Shown: piece by piece, positions 22,720 to 33,541 of the stretch
Numbering within the stretch: position 1 is the first letter of the stretch
Layout: every line of letters starts with the position of its first letter
Origin: Zhengitettix transpicula
Taxonomy: Eukaryota > Arthropoda > Insecta > Orthoptera > Tetrigidae
Assembly (NCBI GenBank): GCA_037074705.1
Contig: CM073590.1
Span: forward strand, 115,216,100 to 115,280,099
Reading direction: 5' to 3'
DNA length: 64,000 nucleotides
Position numbers and translations under genes: made by a program
Notes under the pieces: model-generated
The model's database searches: none
The model's input: only the letters and a program-made list of their open reading frames with translations
What the model was told of the DNA's origin: nothing

Positions 22720-25700
22720 GCAATTGATAATTAAATTCATTATTTTATTTTAAATTTCTTTTTCTATCTATTTTTATTGCAAAAAATAAATTAAGTTTTA
22801 ATGAAAATCCCATCGAATGAAAACAACTTATAATTAAATAATTGTAAAGATAAAGAAAATTTCACAAAAATACACGTTAAAATACCTTTATTGTTAAAAC
22901 CAGACATAAGTCTACTATTATATTTAATTTTAATATTAATAAATAACTTTGCATCGCTCCATCCAAGAATGATTCCTTATTGCAGACGTTCAGGGAGATA
23001 TTAAATCTACATTTACAGTCTTGGTAGACTTATTGATATAATATATCTCAGGTTATTCAATTTACTTTTACATGAGACATAAAAAATTTTAAACTCCCAG
23101 ACTATATCCTTATATATTTTCAGATTATACGACCAAACTGGTTTTGAGCTACGTAAAGTATTAGTAAAGCCAACAATTATGTAGAAAATAATGTGAACAG
23201 GTATTTCTACTTATCCAGGATGATTTATTCGACGGAAGTTTAAAATTTGTATAACTTAAACTACGTCTGTGACTATTATAACACTTCGATGAAATTCATT
23301 TGACGAAAATATACTTAATTTCTAGATTAAATGGAACAACTTAAAATTGGGTCATTTTAATAACAAATTGGAATTGGAGTTATTTTATGTTGGAGTTGAA
23401 ACCGCTTTACTATTAGTATAATATCTAGTTGTGCATAACAGACGATCAATAAATTTAGCCTCTAGATAATTAATATTTCAATTATTTAATCGCATTCACG
23501 CGTCGTAACAGTAGTTGAACACAAAGTAACTCGGTTACAAAAACAGAAACCCCATGCATAAAGTATATCTGAGAAATATATTTTCAAGAGTTTCTGTAAC
23601 ACTCGGAATGTATAGAAATCATACCTCACGGTCGTCCCCGGACATGCCTCAGAATAGAATCCGGACGCTTGGTTGCGTTCACAATAGCCGCTGGCTGAGC
23701 CCTTCACCACGAAAAACTCCATTTTTACGGAAGTTGTCACGCAGACGGAAATGGCCTGCTGCCTCTTCTGCTATGTTTTGCTGTTCCTCCATTAGCAACA
23801 CTCGGCAGTCTGACTTCTTTCCAACAGAAATGTGTCAACTCTTGGTGCCGCAATGCAAGAAGAAATTAAATCTATTAGAAATTAAAAAATCTTAAATACT
23901 TTTCAGTAATCCTAGTAATAATGGAAATTAGGGAAATTAGTTTTGTGTTCCATTATCTAAGTCTCTGTCGAGAGCTACATGAAAGAGAGCCAATAGGAAG
24001 TAGAGAGTAAATCGGTGTGGGGTGATAATTTTATTTATTTTCATAATATTGTGAATTATTTAGTAAAACGTACGAGGTTTCAGCCATAATCAGCAGAGAC
24101 AATTTGGAAACGGGATTAAGAGATTAAACATAGGAATTCTTCTCAATAATTTATTCTTGAAATATTCTATAACTGAATTTAAGAGAATAATATTCACGTC
24201 CTTTTAACTATTATAAAGTCATTGTATGAAATATATAAAATTAAGATATAACCAACAAATTTCATTCCCCCACAATAATGTCTGCATTCCATTGCATACG
24301 ACCGTCTAGGTCGACATTGCGTTCGCACTATCGTCCAGACTACGTTTTTATGTACTTGCCGTAGGCCCATCAGAAACAACTTTTGAAGATTTTAGTTTGC
24401 CGCAAGAATTCGAAATTTAATTATAATTAAATGCAAAGTGTCTAAATAAATTTCATTAATGTATGAATTAATTAATAAAGGCCTATATATGTTGTTTAAT
24501 AATCTTGCCTGGACAATATTACTACCGAAACATTCACACCTGTTTGCCGACAGATTTAAGTAGCGTGTGTGTAATTATTGGTTCTTATTATTTAAAAAAA
24601 TGAAATTTGCTGACGTGAGGTGGCGTTACATTTGAACATTTTACATCACTAAACGTCCCCAGATCCACCCACAACACAAAATACTAATATAAAAATTTAA
24701 GCGGAAGCAGGTACTTTTATAAAGGAAATAATTCTATCGTTCGGTATTAATAACATGTATTTGTAATTAGTATCAGGGCAATGAAGACTAGACAAGTTCT
24801 CTGGCAATCCTTAAAAATGATGCATGTAACGTGTATCGTGACTTACGTGTAATGATTTATGTTAACAGCAAAAACTGCAATTTGTAAAACAGCAGACTAT
24901 TGAAAGGAAATCTCCGACTTTTTTTGCGCTTGAAGGGAATCTCCGCGAGTTAACTCGAGTTAAAGTGAAATTACCAGAGTGAGGATTTACTGCTTTGATT
25001 TTGCGTTCCCGCATTTTAGAACGTGCCAAATATATTTTCAGCATGTGTGTCATCTAGCACAGTCTTCTGGTTTAGGATGGCGTCACTCTGAAATATTTGT
25101 GATAATATGTGAATCTGCATATTAAACTTCGGCGCTACCGTAAGCCAGCATTATCCAATTTTATTGCTTTATTCCTTTTACCCTTTTATTTTTTCCCCAA
25201 TAAAATCATAACTGATATCTGCAAATATTCGAATTGTATTGTAAGAAATTACTTTTGTCGTGTTTATTCAGTTTGTAAGTACAGGTGACAAATTTTACAT
25301 ACATAATTTCGTACCTCACTGAAGACAAATAGAGTAATAATAATAATAATAATATAATTATAAGATATTTTTAACGAAGAAATTAAAAAAGATACATGAA
25401 TATCCCTTCCCATTACAAAACATAATTATAAAATATCAATACAGTAATGAAAATCCCAGCTATGGAATCTGAAAGTTTCTCTAAACAATTGAAATTTATT
25501 TTTAAGTTAGTTAATAATGACGTTTATTGTGTTAACTTACTTCATAAATTGAAATATATGTTTTGCGGTAAAGAAAAATGTACTTTTAAAATATCTCATA
25601 ATGAGAATGAATTCGGTAAGAAATTACATGGATATTTATTTATTGGAATTAAATATTTTTGAATTACTAATGTTGCTCACGGATAAGATTATGATTTATG

Positions 25701-25760
25701 AATGATTATAAAATATTTGATTATAAATATAATTCGGTTTGACTATATTATTATAATATT
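22720..25760. other. AT-rich DNA; one GC-richer patch without recognised coding
   Basis: At 23480-23900 both strands are open for 84-113 codons in GC-richer DNA (23554-23895 plus, 23486-23740 minus). Neither product is recognisable and there are no convincing splice signals. The rest is AT-rich. A short TAA run lies at 25337-25353. Confidence 0.45.
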
Positions 25761-25761
25761 T

Positions 25762-26720
25762 GATTTATTTTACTCCAATAGTCCTCGTATGAGGAAATAG
25801 GATACTTCATTACATAAAATTACAATATAATTTTTGGATGCTACAATTATAAACAACTAGAAGTTAATATAAAAATACTAAAAATCGGGAACACAAATTT
25901 CCCTGTCCAACAAAAAGTATAAGAACTTTATAGTAATGATAATAAAAATAATAATTCTTTAACTATAAAAGGGGTATAACATAAGTTCTCTAAAAAAATT
26001 CAATACGCGCACTACGAAAAAAATTAATGTTTCGGGAATTACCCATAAAAATTATATAAAAACACATCACGTAAGAATAAACTAAAAATCTGGCACACAC
26101 GCATGCACTATAATGAAAAACAAACGACGGACAAGTCTCTTCACGAAACAGAACGACTAGGAATATGCAAACTCCGGGTCGTGCAAGAAACAAACAAACA
26201 AAAGAGCAGAAAAGACCAACATTGACTAAGGAAGTTATAAAATAAGTAGTTTTATTACAAACTCATCGAATACTTTCGCAGTATAACAAAAAATAATTAA
26301 TTATTAGGGAAACGATCAAGAAATTCCTGTACTGAGTAAAACACCAGCGCCTTTCAGAAGAACATTTTTACTTTGAAACCCAAAACTCTGTTGTTCTTTA
26401 CATCTGAAGTGAGACTATTGTATAAAACTATCCCTGAATGGTGAATATTTCTCTGTTAGAGAGTAAGGAGATGCTGAGCGTTTTCTAGTTTCATAAATAT
26501 GAGACTCGCCATTCGTTTGTAAAAGATTCTTGTTCCGCATAACGAGCATTCAAATTTCGTGAATAAGTACGCTGTGAAGAGTTAATATTCGAAGACTTCT
26601 GAAAAACGGTTTACAACTAGATTTATTTTCGTATTAGAAAGTATTCTAATAGCACGATTTTTAAACTTCAATATTTCAATGCTCCTGGAACAATTTCCCC
26701 AATTTGCAATGCAGTTTCAC
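25762..26720 (-). pseudogene. LINE fossil: C-terminus of a non-LTR reverse-transcriptase ORF plus 3' UTR
   Basis: Translating the minus strand from about 26720 down to 26310 gives pieces in slightly shifted frames that match the usual end of insect LINE ORF2 proteins: FKNRAIRILSNTKIN, then HIYETRKRS, then GIVLYNSLTSDVKNNRVLGF (with an in-frame stop shortly after), and finally FYSVQEFLDRFPNN before a stop. Below that lies 3' UTR-like sequence down to about 25765, where ATCCTATTTCCTCATACGAG marks the 3' end. The same end is found at 51690-51760. In-frame stops and shifts show it is long dead. The clade (Jockey, CR1 or other) cannot be decided by eye. Confidence 0.68.
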
Positions 26721-28104
26721 GTAACGGAACAAAAATACGCAAAGTACATAATACAATAAAATGGACAATAACCAATAAATAAATAAAAACAGAAAAATAA
26801 CTTATAACTTTATATTAACAATCAGGTACACTCATCTGTTAAAAAATTTGTTTCGGATGAAGATAATATCTCCACAAAATACCGTTTTATGAATAACATG
26901 TTGAAGATCAAAATATGAAAACAGTAACCAGTGGTTTAACTGTTAAAACTTTAGATAGAATTGTCAGATTTTTTCATTAGCCAGCTCTTAATTAAAATTT
27001 TCTATAATTTACAAATTCAACAAACTTCTATTTTAATTCTTGGTGGTGGTATTGAACTTAATCTTTTCTTAGCAATAATTTTTAAATCGTCATTTTGTGA
27101 TTGAAAAAAACTCCTTAACGGTTTAATAATTTTTAATTTTAATTATAAATAATCTTTATGTAAGATTTGTGATTCATAGGACTTCTCTTTTTTAACTATT
27201 GATTTAATATATTTTTTTTGAATACAATATGGCTTCAGACCCAGAAATTCATTATAAATCACTAAGAGCTGTTTCAATTTTCCAACTTTTTCCAAATTAT
27301 GAAATAAAAAATTTATCTATTTACGTTGTTTGAAATGCTATTTAAATTACTCAATATCGACTTAAATTCAATATAAATGACTAATATTATGGTACCATTA
27401 CCCCTTTATATCTATTTTTTATATGGACAGTATTACAAGAATATATGTGAGTCTTCAAACTATATTCAACCGGCTTACTTCCAAGGTAACTTTCATAATG
27501 TTTAATTAGTCTTTGATGATTTTAATATTTTTTGTTACGAAACACTCTTGGCTCCATTCCAAACAGCGCCGATTGTAACGACTAACTTTCCCGAAGATTT
27601 CAAACTTGTGGTTGGTTTTATTGTTTAACAAATAATGATACATATAAAATTCACAGTTTTGACGAATTAAAATATTTTGTCAGCGGTGTAGACTAAATAA
27701 ATAATGTAACTGTTTTGGTTTTACAATGCTTCAGTTGCAAGAGTAGACAATGAAAGCTCGGAGGTACAGAGCACGCCATCTTATAGGATTGAAAATATTG
27801 ACTTGGATGTTTCTGGGAGAAATGCAAATCAATGAAAAGAATAAAATATTAAAAACAACCCTATATTTCTAACGCTAAAAGAACGCAATTTCACTTTTGA
27901 AGGACGGTATTCAGAACCACAGTGGAGTGTCTCTTTATGGTTTTATTCGGTGTGTCTGTTGAGAAAGTTTCTGTAGGGACAGATTGAAGCAATTTATTTC
28001 ACCAGTCAGTTTCACTGTATTTTATGATAATCCAACCTGTAAATCAACAGAGAATTACTTTTTATTTTATAATTTAGATATTTCTCTTCCTTCTTTATTT
28101 CTTA
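26721..28104. other. AT-rich DNA, nothing recognised
   Basis: No gene or repeat identified; ordinary AT-rich sequence up to the Helitron boundary. Confidence 0.5.
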
Positions 28105-29681
28105 CTAGCTGGGTGCCCGGCCTTTCCCGAGATGTAAGTTTTCCATAACCCCCGACTTAACTTGAACCTAGGTAGCACTGGCGTTATTTTTATGTACCGC
28201 AACTCGGCCCCTATCCGAAAATTTGATAACCTCCTACTTCTAAGGGATTGAACTTATTTACCATTAAATAGTTTCATTCGAGGAATGTATCGCCCTTTGA
28301 ACATGCTTGAAAATTTTCACCCCCGCTGCCAACAGTTAAACAAATCTATTTATTGCACGCAAAAATCGGCTGGTTACATAATTTAAAAATTTCTACCACC
28401 GTCCAGGTCCACTCCCATCGCCATGCGTTACTCAGCGACATCCATAACGGCAGTACTCGAATATCGGTCTATTCACGTTATTTTCATGTAACGCTCTACC
28501 TCCACCCCTAAACTTTCTCACCTCCCATGCCAATAGGAGATGAATTTATACACAGAGAATGTCTACCGAATATTATAAATTTACGTGACTCCTAAAAATA
28601 TGTATTGGACCCAAATCTCGGCCGATAAATCTGTTTTTAACTTGTACTCCCGTTTTGCCCCAACCGTGGGGATTACACTGTAATTTCAATTTCATAATTA
28701 ATCTCAGCGACATCTATACATTTAGACTCCAATCTCGGTTTTTTTCGCTATTTTTATGAAATTCAGCTCCACTCAACCCACCATTATTCTCTCTCATCCT
28801 AAGCCAATAGGGGTTGTATTTGTACACAGAATATATTAAAAAGTATTATGAGGGTCATTGACCCAGCAAAATATTTATACAACGGAAATAACGACAGGTT
28901 AGTATATTTGAATTTTTCCACCCCACCCACATCCAACCAAACCTTACGTGGTGCCTAGTTCGTAAAAATAAACTTATCGACATCCATAACCTCCATTTGA
29001 CTCGAATCTCGGTTTTTTTCACTTTATTTTCTCTTAAGTTGCCTCCACCTCCATCCCCAACCATGCTCACCCCTCGTGCCGCAAGAGGGGTTTAAACTTT
29101 ACACACATAACATGGGTTGAAATAGTGAAAATCTCAATAAACCTGAAAAATATTAAGTCAACTCTAATATTAGTCGTGGTATCTTGTTTCAATAATTTCA
29201 CCCCGTCCCTGGGAGTTATATGTCCAATTAAATGTCATAATTAAACTCCCGACATTCATAACCTTGTATTTCACTCTATTCTCGGTTGTATTCGCGTTAT
29301 TTTCCACTAACGGACCGACGTCCCCACCGCTAGGGGTGCTTCTTTTCCATGATGTTGGGGGTTGGAATTTATACTCAGATAACATCCGTAGAAACACTAT
29401 CAACATCTTTGGCACCGAAAAATATTTGTCTGGCTCTAATAACGGCCGTTTTAGCATGTATAAAATTTTCCACCCCCGTTCACATCCGCTCCTGGGGATT
29501 GTAGACGTGTCTCACCCCGACAGTGTTCGTCTCCTTGTCACAAAGAACATGTTTACGAAATTTGATGAAATTTGCTCCACGGGTGTAGATTTCTATAAGG
29601 AACATACACATATACATACATACATACATATATACATTCATACATACATACACACACATACACTCATTTTTATTTATAAGA
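28105..29681 (-). mobile_element. Non-autonomous Helitron carrying a 272-bp tandem array
   Basis: On the minus strand the element begins TCTTATAAATAAAAATGAGT (from 29681), runs through a TATG-rich stretch (29606-29665), and ends GGCCGGGCACCCAGCTAG at 28105. Helitrons begin with TC, end with CTRR after a GC-rich stem-like region, and insert between A and T without duplication. Here the flanking bases are A at 28104 and T at 29682, as expected. The second element at 30341-31754 has the same end. No Rep/helicase frame is present, so it must have relied on a full-length relative. Open frames of 95-164 codons inside it lie within the tandem repeats and are incidental. Confidence 0.8.
28140..29510. 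repeat. Tandem array, about five units of ~272 bp, inside the Helitron
   Basis: The block CGACATCCATAAC (with variants CGACATCTATACA and CGACATTCATAAC), followed after about 15 bp by an AATCTCGG-like string, recurs at 28436, 28708, 28978 and 29250. The spacings are 272, 270 and 272 bp. A more diverged unit precedes at about 28141. Each unit also has a C-rich CCACCCC...CC block and a TTTATACACAGA-like block. The even spacing and divergence point to an old array amplified within the transposon. Confidence 0.85.
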
Positions 29682-30340
29682 TTCATCCCTTTAAGAATTT
29701 CATTTTATATTCAAGTTTTCTACTTAGGAATGAAACTCTGAGACAATTTAAAACCTGAAGAGAAATGTTCTCATTGTGTCGTTTTTACGCTTAATGTAAA
29801 TATTTTTTATTTTGTTAAGAAAAAATTGTATAATACTGTTATTTACGTTTTCTAAACACTGTTAACGTATTAATTTGGTGTCGATATTACTTATACAGTC
29901 CACTACATCACACACAGATTATGTATTTTACGTGCATGTATAGTTACTCAGAGAAAATTAAAGTCTCGTCTGATAAAGTTCAAGTTCATTTGTACACATA
30001 CGGCGAAACGGGAGGACAACTCGGAAATTGGATTCACGGAATTTGCATACTGTTTCTAAATCTCCAACTCTGTCTCATAAACATATGGTAATATCTGCAC
30101 TTTAATCTCTGAGCGGTTCATACAACTTCTTCTTTAAATTTAATTTCTTTCTCGCATGAGTGATCCACACAACATGCACATTGACTGCAATGGGAAAGTG
30201 ATACTAACAGTTGGTTATTAAATCATTGGTTATTTTCGTGCTGCCGGGATTTATTCAGTACCCATGCTGATTCCGTTGTTTTATATACGAATTATAGAAT
30301 TTATTTTCGTACCTCTGTTATTTTATTGTTGTTCTTTTAA
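29682..30340. other. DNA between the two Helitrons; contains a decayed hammerhead-like motif
   Basis: At 29746-29792 the string TTTAAAACCTGAAGAGAAAT resembles the motif at 8440 (AATTTAAAACCTGAAGAAG), but the GAAAC strand has become GTGTCGTTTTT. The rest is AT-rich and unremarkable. Confidence 0.4.
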
Positions 30341-31754
30341 TCTTCTATATAATAAAAAAAGGATGTATATTTGTATGTATGTATGTATGTATTTACGTTG
30401 TTCTTTATACAAATTTTATCGCGTGGACAGAATTCAACAAAAATTGGTATATATATTCTGCCAAAATCGAGAACCGATACTGTGGGGGTGAGAAACCCCT
30501 AGAATAAACGTGGAAATAATTATATTTGAAATAATTTACGAATTAGTGTTAAATTACTGCGCGAGACGATGACGTCATAAGTTTTCAAGACATTGACGCA
30601 TCCTAAATATAGTTCTGTATTTCGTAATGAAATAAAGCAGAAATATTTTGATTGAATAAAAAGTAAAATTTTTTCCAGTATTACTCCATCGAATAATAAT
30701 AAAAAAACAATACGAAACACTTTACCATCCTTGCGCAAAGTTAATTTGGAATAGTTAATTATCCCGCTATCTTTGATAAAGCCAATATGGCGCCTTATAA
30801 TACATTCAAATGTGTGTCGGTCGAGATTTATAAAATTTCATAATATAACGTACTATTGTATCCTGTATAATATTTCAGAAGATAATAAGATTTGTCTAAG
30901 ATACGTCTGACTGACAATTATATGTTTGTAACTATAAAAGTATTGAAAATGACGTACGGAACTCCGAAAGTTTTTTATGGTCGTTATTCAATTAATGCAC
31001 TATCAGTCAAAGGTATGTACAGAAATAGGAACATTTAAATTGAATTAAAAGTACAATTAATTATACTTTACGCAACGTATTTCTATAAATTTGTATAAAT
31101 GTAAACAAATTATTGCGTGCACTTTGTGTCGTGAAACAAAAATTTGAGGTTAGGATAGCAATATTTGTTTTCAATTTTTGGGAACGGCGTTATAGATGTT
31201 CAATTTCTGAGAAATGAAGCTGAGAAAAAATATTTTGATTGAATAATAAGTATAATTAAATCTATCAATACCACATCGGGTGATAAATATAATTTATTAT
31301 ACTAGGTTATACAATCCATGGCATTAATTTTCTTTTAAATAACTTGACTTTTGACGTATTTAACGGGATCAGGGACCAATATGTTTTCCAATTATATCTT
31401 GCAATACGCACTGGAAGATACATAGAATTATGATAAAAACAATACTTAAATGTTCAAAATTGATATTTTTTTATTGAAGACAGCGTATTTCGTAATGTTT
31501 TGCATCAATTTTATACAATGCTACCAACTGCAGATTGCTAAAACCACCAAATAGTTTAATTTCAGATGGAAAAATTATATGTCTACAAATTTAATAATTG
31601 TTTTAAATAGTGTATGTATATCTATCTATCTATATATATTATATAAAATTGTCTTATACGGGTATGTTTGAGGAGCGTTACATAAAAATAGCGCAAAAGC
31701 AACCGAAATTGGAGTGTATCGGGACATCTCGGGCAACGCCGGGCACCCAGCTAG
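30341..31754 (+). mobile_element. Non-autonomous Helitron
   Basis: Begins TCTTCTATATAATAAAAAAA at 30341, followed by (GTAT)n at 30375-30392, and ends CGGGCAACGCCGGGCACC then CAGCTAG at 31751-31754. The flanking bases are A at 30340 and T at 31755, matching Helitron insertion between A and T. The 3' 30 bp match the 3' end of the inverted element at 28105. The interior contains the GATACTGTGGGGGTGAGAAA motif and a repeated segment (AATATTTTGATTGAATAA at about 30639 and 31230). It has no Rep/helicase coding sequence. Confidence 0.8.
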
Positions 31755-33301
31755 TATAAAAATATAAAAACTTCTGTATGACTTCAAAAATAGAAACATA
31801 AGTAGTCTGTTTATTTTGTACTATATGATAGTTATCTTATTTATTATGAAAAATTGTATCATACAAGTGAGGCTTTTTTCCAATTTTATTTGCATCTAAT
31901 TGAATAAAATGTCGTGTGATACATTTATTCAAGTCTACGGACGTTTTGAGCTACTGTTGACAAGTCGGTAATAAGTGTGACAGAATATTCCAACAGTTCC
32001 GTTCTTACAAACGTAGAGAGAGTAATATTTTGGCCAAACAAGGGAGTGGCAGGCTCATTTCCGAAACTGCAACATGGTGTTCGCTGATAACCAGGCAAGA
32101 CAGACGGACGTTCTCTATTGTTGTCGCGATGGCTCGTTTCCTTCCATTTCCATCTAGATAAGATTAGGTTGGACGAGACAGGTGTGCGTGTGTGGCTACT
32201 TGGCGACTGCGACTGCTGTGAGCTGTTCCATATAGTGAGTGCATTCCCCGCGTGCTCCGGGGGCCAATATCGCACCCGGTCCCGGACGATGGAAATATTC
32301 CGCCTCAGATGCACCCTCTTTTCTTTCCCAGAGATGCCAATACCAACGGAACACTCTTCTTTCTAAAATTGGAAGAGCATTCAAGGGATATTCGGAACGA
32401 AGCTTACAAAAGACGAGCAAACGGAATCGAAAATACTAGTCGTGACAAAATTATTTACTGCAATGAAATAATGAATTATCTAAAATACCTTCTCTGTAAA
32501 TAATTGGTTTTCATCTACTAATCCTAAAGTCATAGGAACAAAACATAATTCTATTTCACATTCTTACCATTGACGACTCCTCCGTATTTCTGCCATGTCT
32601 TCATCGTAACTCTTCTGGCGTCTTGGGCGGCAACGTATAATTACGTTTGTGATCTTAAAAACATTTTATGGGCTACAAAGGCGACTGTTATGTATACAAG
32701 TACTTAAACACCAGATGATATTTGAGGAGCAGCTAACCATTCAACAAAGTTGACATGAGAGATCTTGTTGGGAAGGGCATTAACCTTTCCCCTCAAAGGT
32801 AAATTATCGATGAAAGTCTTCGAGATGAAGGGTGGAAATTTATAGCCTATAAGAGGGGGACAGATAAAAAGTGGTGATGGAATTTTGAGGTAAACATGTA
32901 GGAGCTGTGAGAATGCTTTCGTGGGGGTTGAAAATCTTGAAGGAGAAGCAAGTGATTGAAGGTAATTATTGGAGACTTTGCTTTTGAAGTAAAAGTATTT
33001 AAACGAGAAACGCCATAAATTGTACCTGTGGAGTATTTTGGCCAAATATGTTCCCCCCTTCACAAGAAGTTGTTGCCACCAGCCCCCAAATTCTAGGAAA
33101 TTACCTGCGGGTCGACTTCCCACGAGCAACAACAAAATTTTTAGCCATTAGATCTTGATCACAGATAGTTGAAACCAAGATTTTACATTTTAAACAGTGC
33201 GTCTTAATTATAAAATCCATTAAAAGTATAAATTTGATTTGTTTATATACTTTTGAAACGAATACCTTACGTATGATAAAAAAGATAGATTAATAAAGAC
33301 G
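31755..33301. other. DNA with two GC-richer patches and one unplaced ORF
   Basis: 31925-32440 is GC-richer and open in several frames on both strands (up to 129 codons), which looks like composition rather than coding. The frame at 32704-33135 is listed separately. No repeat family is recognised. Confidence 0.4.
32704..33135 (-). other. Unidentified 143-codon open frame (doubtful gene)
   Basis: One of the longest open frames outside recognised mobile elements. The product has a hydrophobic/aromatic start (MLLLVG...NFLEFGGWWQQLLV), a basic middle and a C-terminus rich in prolines and hydrophobic residues (IPSPLFICPPLIGYKF). No conserved domain, clear signal cleavage pattern or zinc-binding residues can be named. 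The plus strand of this stretch is purine-rich, so the lack of stops on minus may be a composition effect. No TATA box or polyadenylation pattern specific to it was found. It could be a retroelement relic. Confidence 0.15.
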
Positions 33302-33317
33302 AAATAAGTAATAATAT

Positions 33318-33372
33318 AAATACCACACAACGTTTCTGGGATCCTTGTCCCTTTCTTCAGGTACTGCTAAGA
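33318..33372 (-). ncRNA. Hammerhead-ribozyme-like motif, left arm of foldback
   Basis: On the minus strand CTGAAGA (33354-33360) is followed by GGGA, the loop CAAGGA, TCCC, then GAAAC (33332-33336), GTT and GTGTGG. GGGA/TCCC forms helix II. Helix III is the minimal ACGTT type. Two unpaired A's before helix II and one A after it depart from the canonical core. In this copy the base before CTGAAGA is AC rather than CAC, so helix I is weak. It is likely a relic. Confidence 0.45.
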
Positions 33373-33475
33373 GCCTATAGTGCCACAATTGCACTGGTCA
33401 GTTGAAAAAACTCAAAACCTTTTCTGTTTATGAGTTTTGTCACCTTACCAGTGCAATTGTGTCGCTCTAGACTCT

Positions 33476-33527
33476 TCTTAGCATCTGAAGAAAGGGACAA
33501 GGAACCAAGAAACGTGTGGTATTTATA
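33476..33527 (+). ncRNA. Hammerhead-ribozyme-like motif, right arm of foldback
   Basis: CTGAAGA at 33485-33491 and GAAAC at 33509-33513 with GGGACAAGGAACC between. The helix II partner has mutated (GGGA against AACC), and GTTGTG has lost two bases to read GTGTGG. It is the mirror of the motif at 33318-33372, less well preserved. Confidence 0.4.
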
Positions 33528-33541
33528 TTATCACTTATTTT

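Larger units (their letters stand above)
33302..33541. repeat. Long foldback repeat with two outward-facing hammerhead-like motifs (best copy)
   Basis: The left half (33302-33415) is the imperfect reverse complement of the right half (33430-33541). Each arm is about 112 bp, around a centre near CCTTTTCTGTTTAT. Outer ends: AAATAAGTAATAATATAAAT on the left against TTTATATTATCACTTATTT on the right. Inner arms share CACAATTGCACTGGT/ACCAGTGCAATTGTG. Each arm holds a hammerhead-like core that reads outward. RNA of either strand would fold into one large hairpin. Related copies or fragments lie at 6066, 6718, 7949, 48190, 54970, 57620 and 57885. Confidence 0.85.

Noticed and set aside
23486..23895. 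Overlapping open frames on both strands in a GC-richer patch
   Set aside because: Neither product is recognisable, and openness on both strands suggests base composition rather than coding.
29264..29758. 164-codon plus-strand open frame (and a 95-codon minus frame at 29170-29457)
   Set aside because: Lies in the Helitron tandem units and TATG-rich end; the C-terminal part translates a CATA repeat (THIHTYIH...). Not a gene.
28105..31754. A single 3.65-kb transposon with inverted terminal repeats
   Set aside because: Two internal TC...TATATAA-type 5' ends and A/T flanks at each element show two separate Helitrons.
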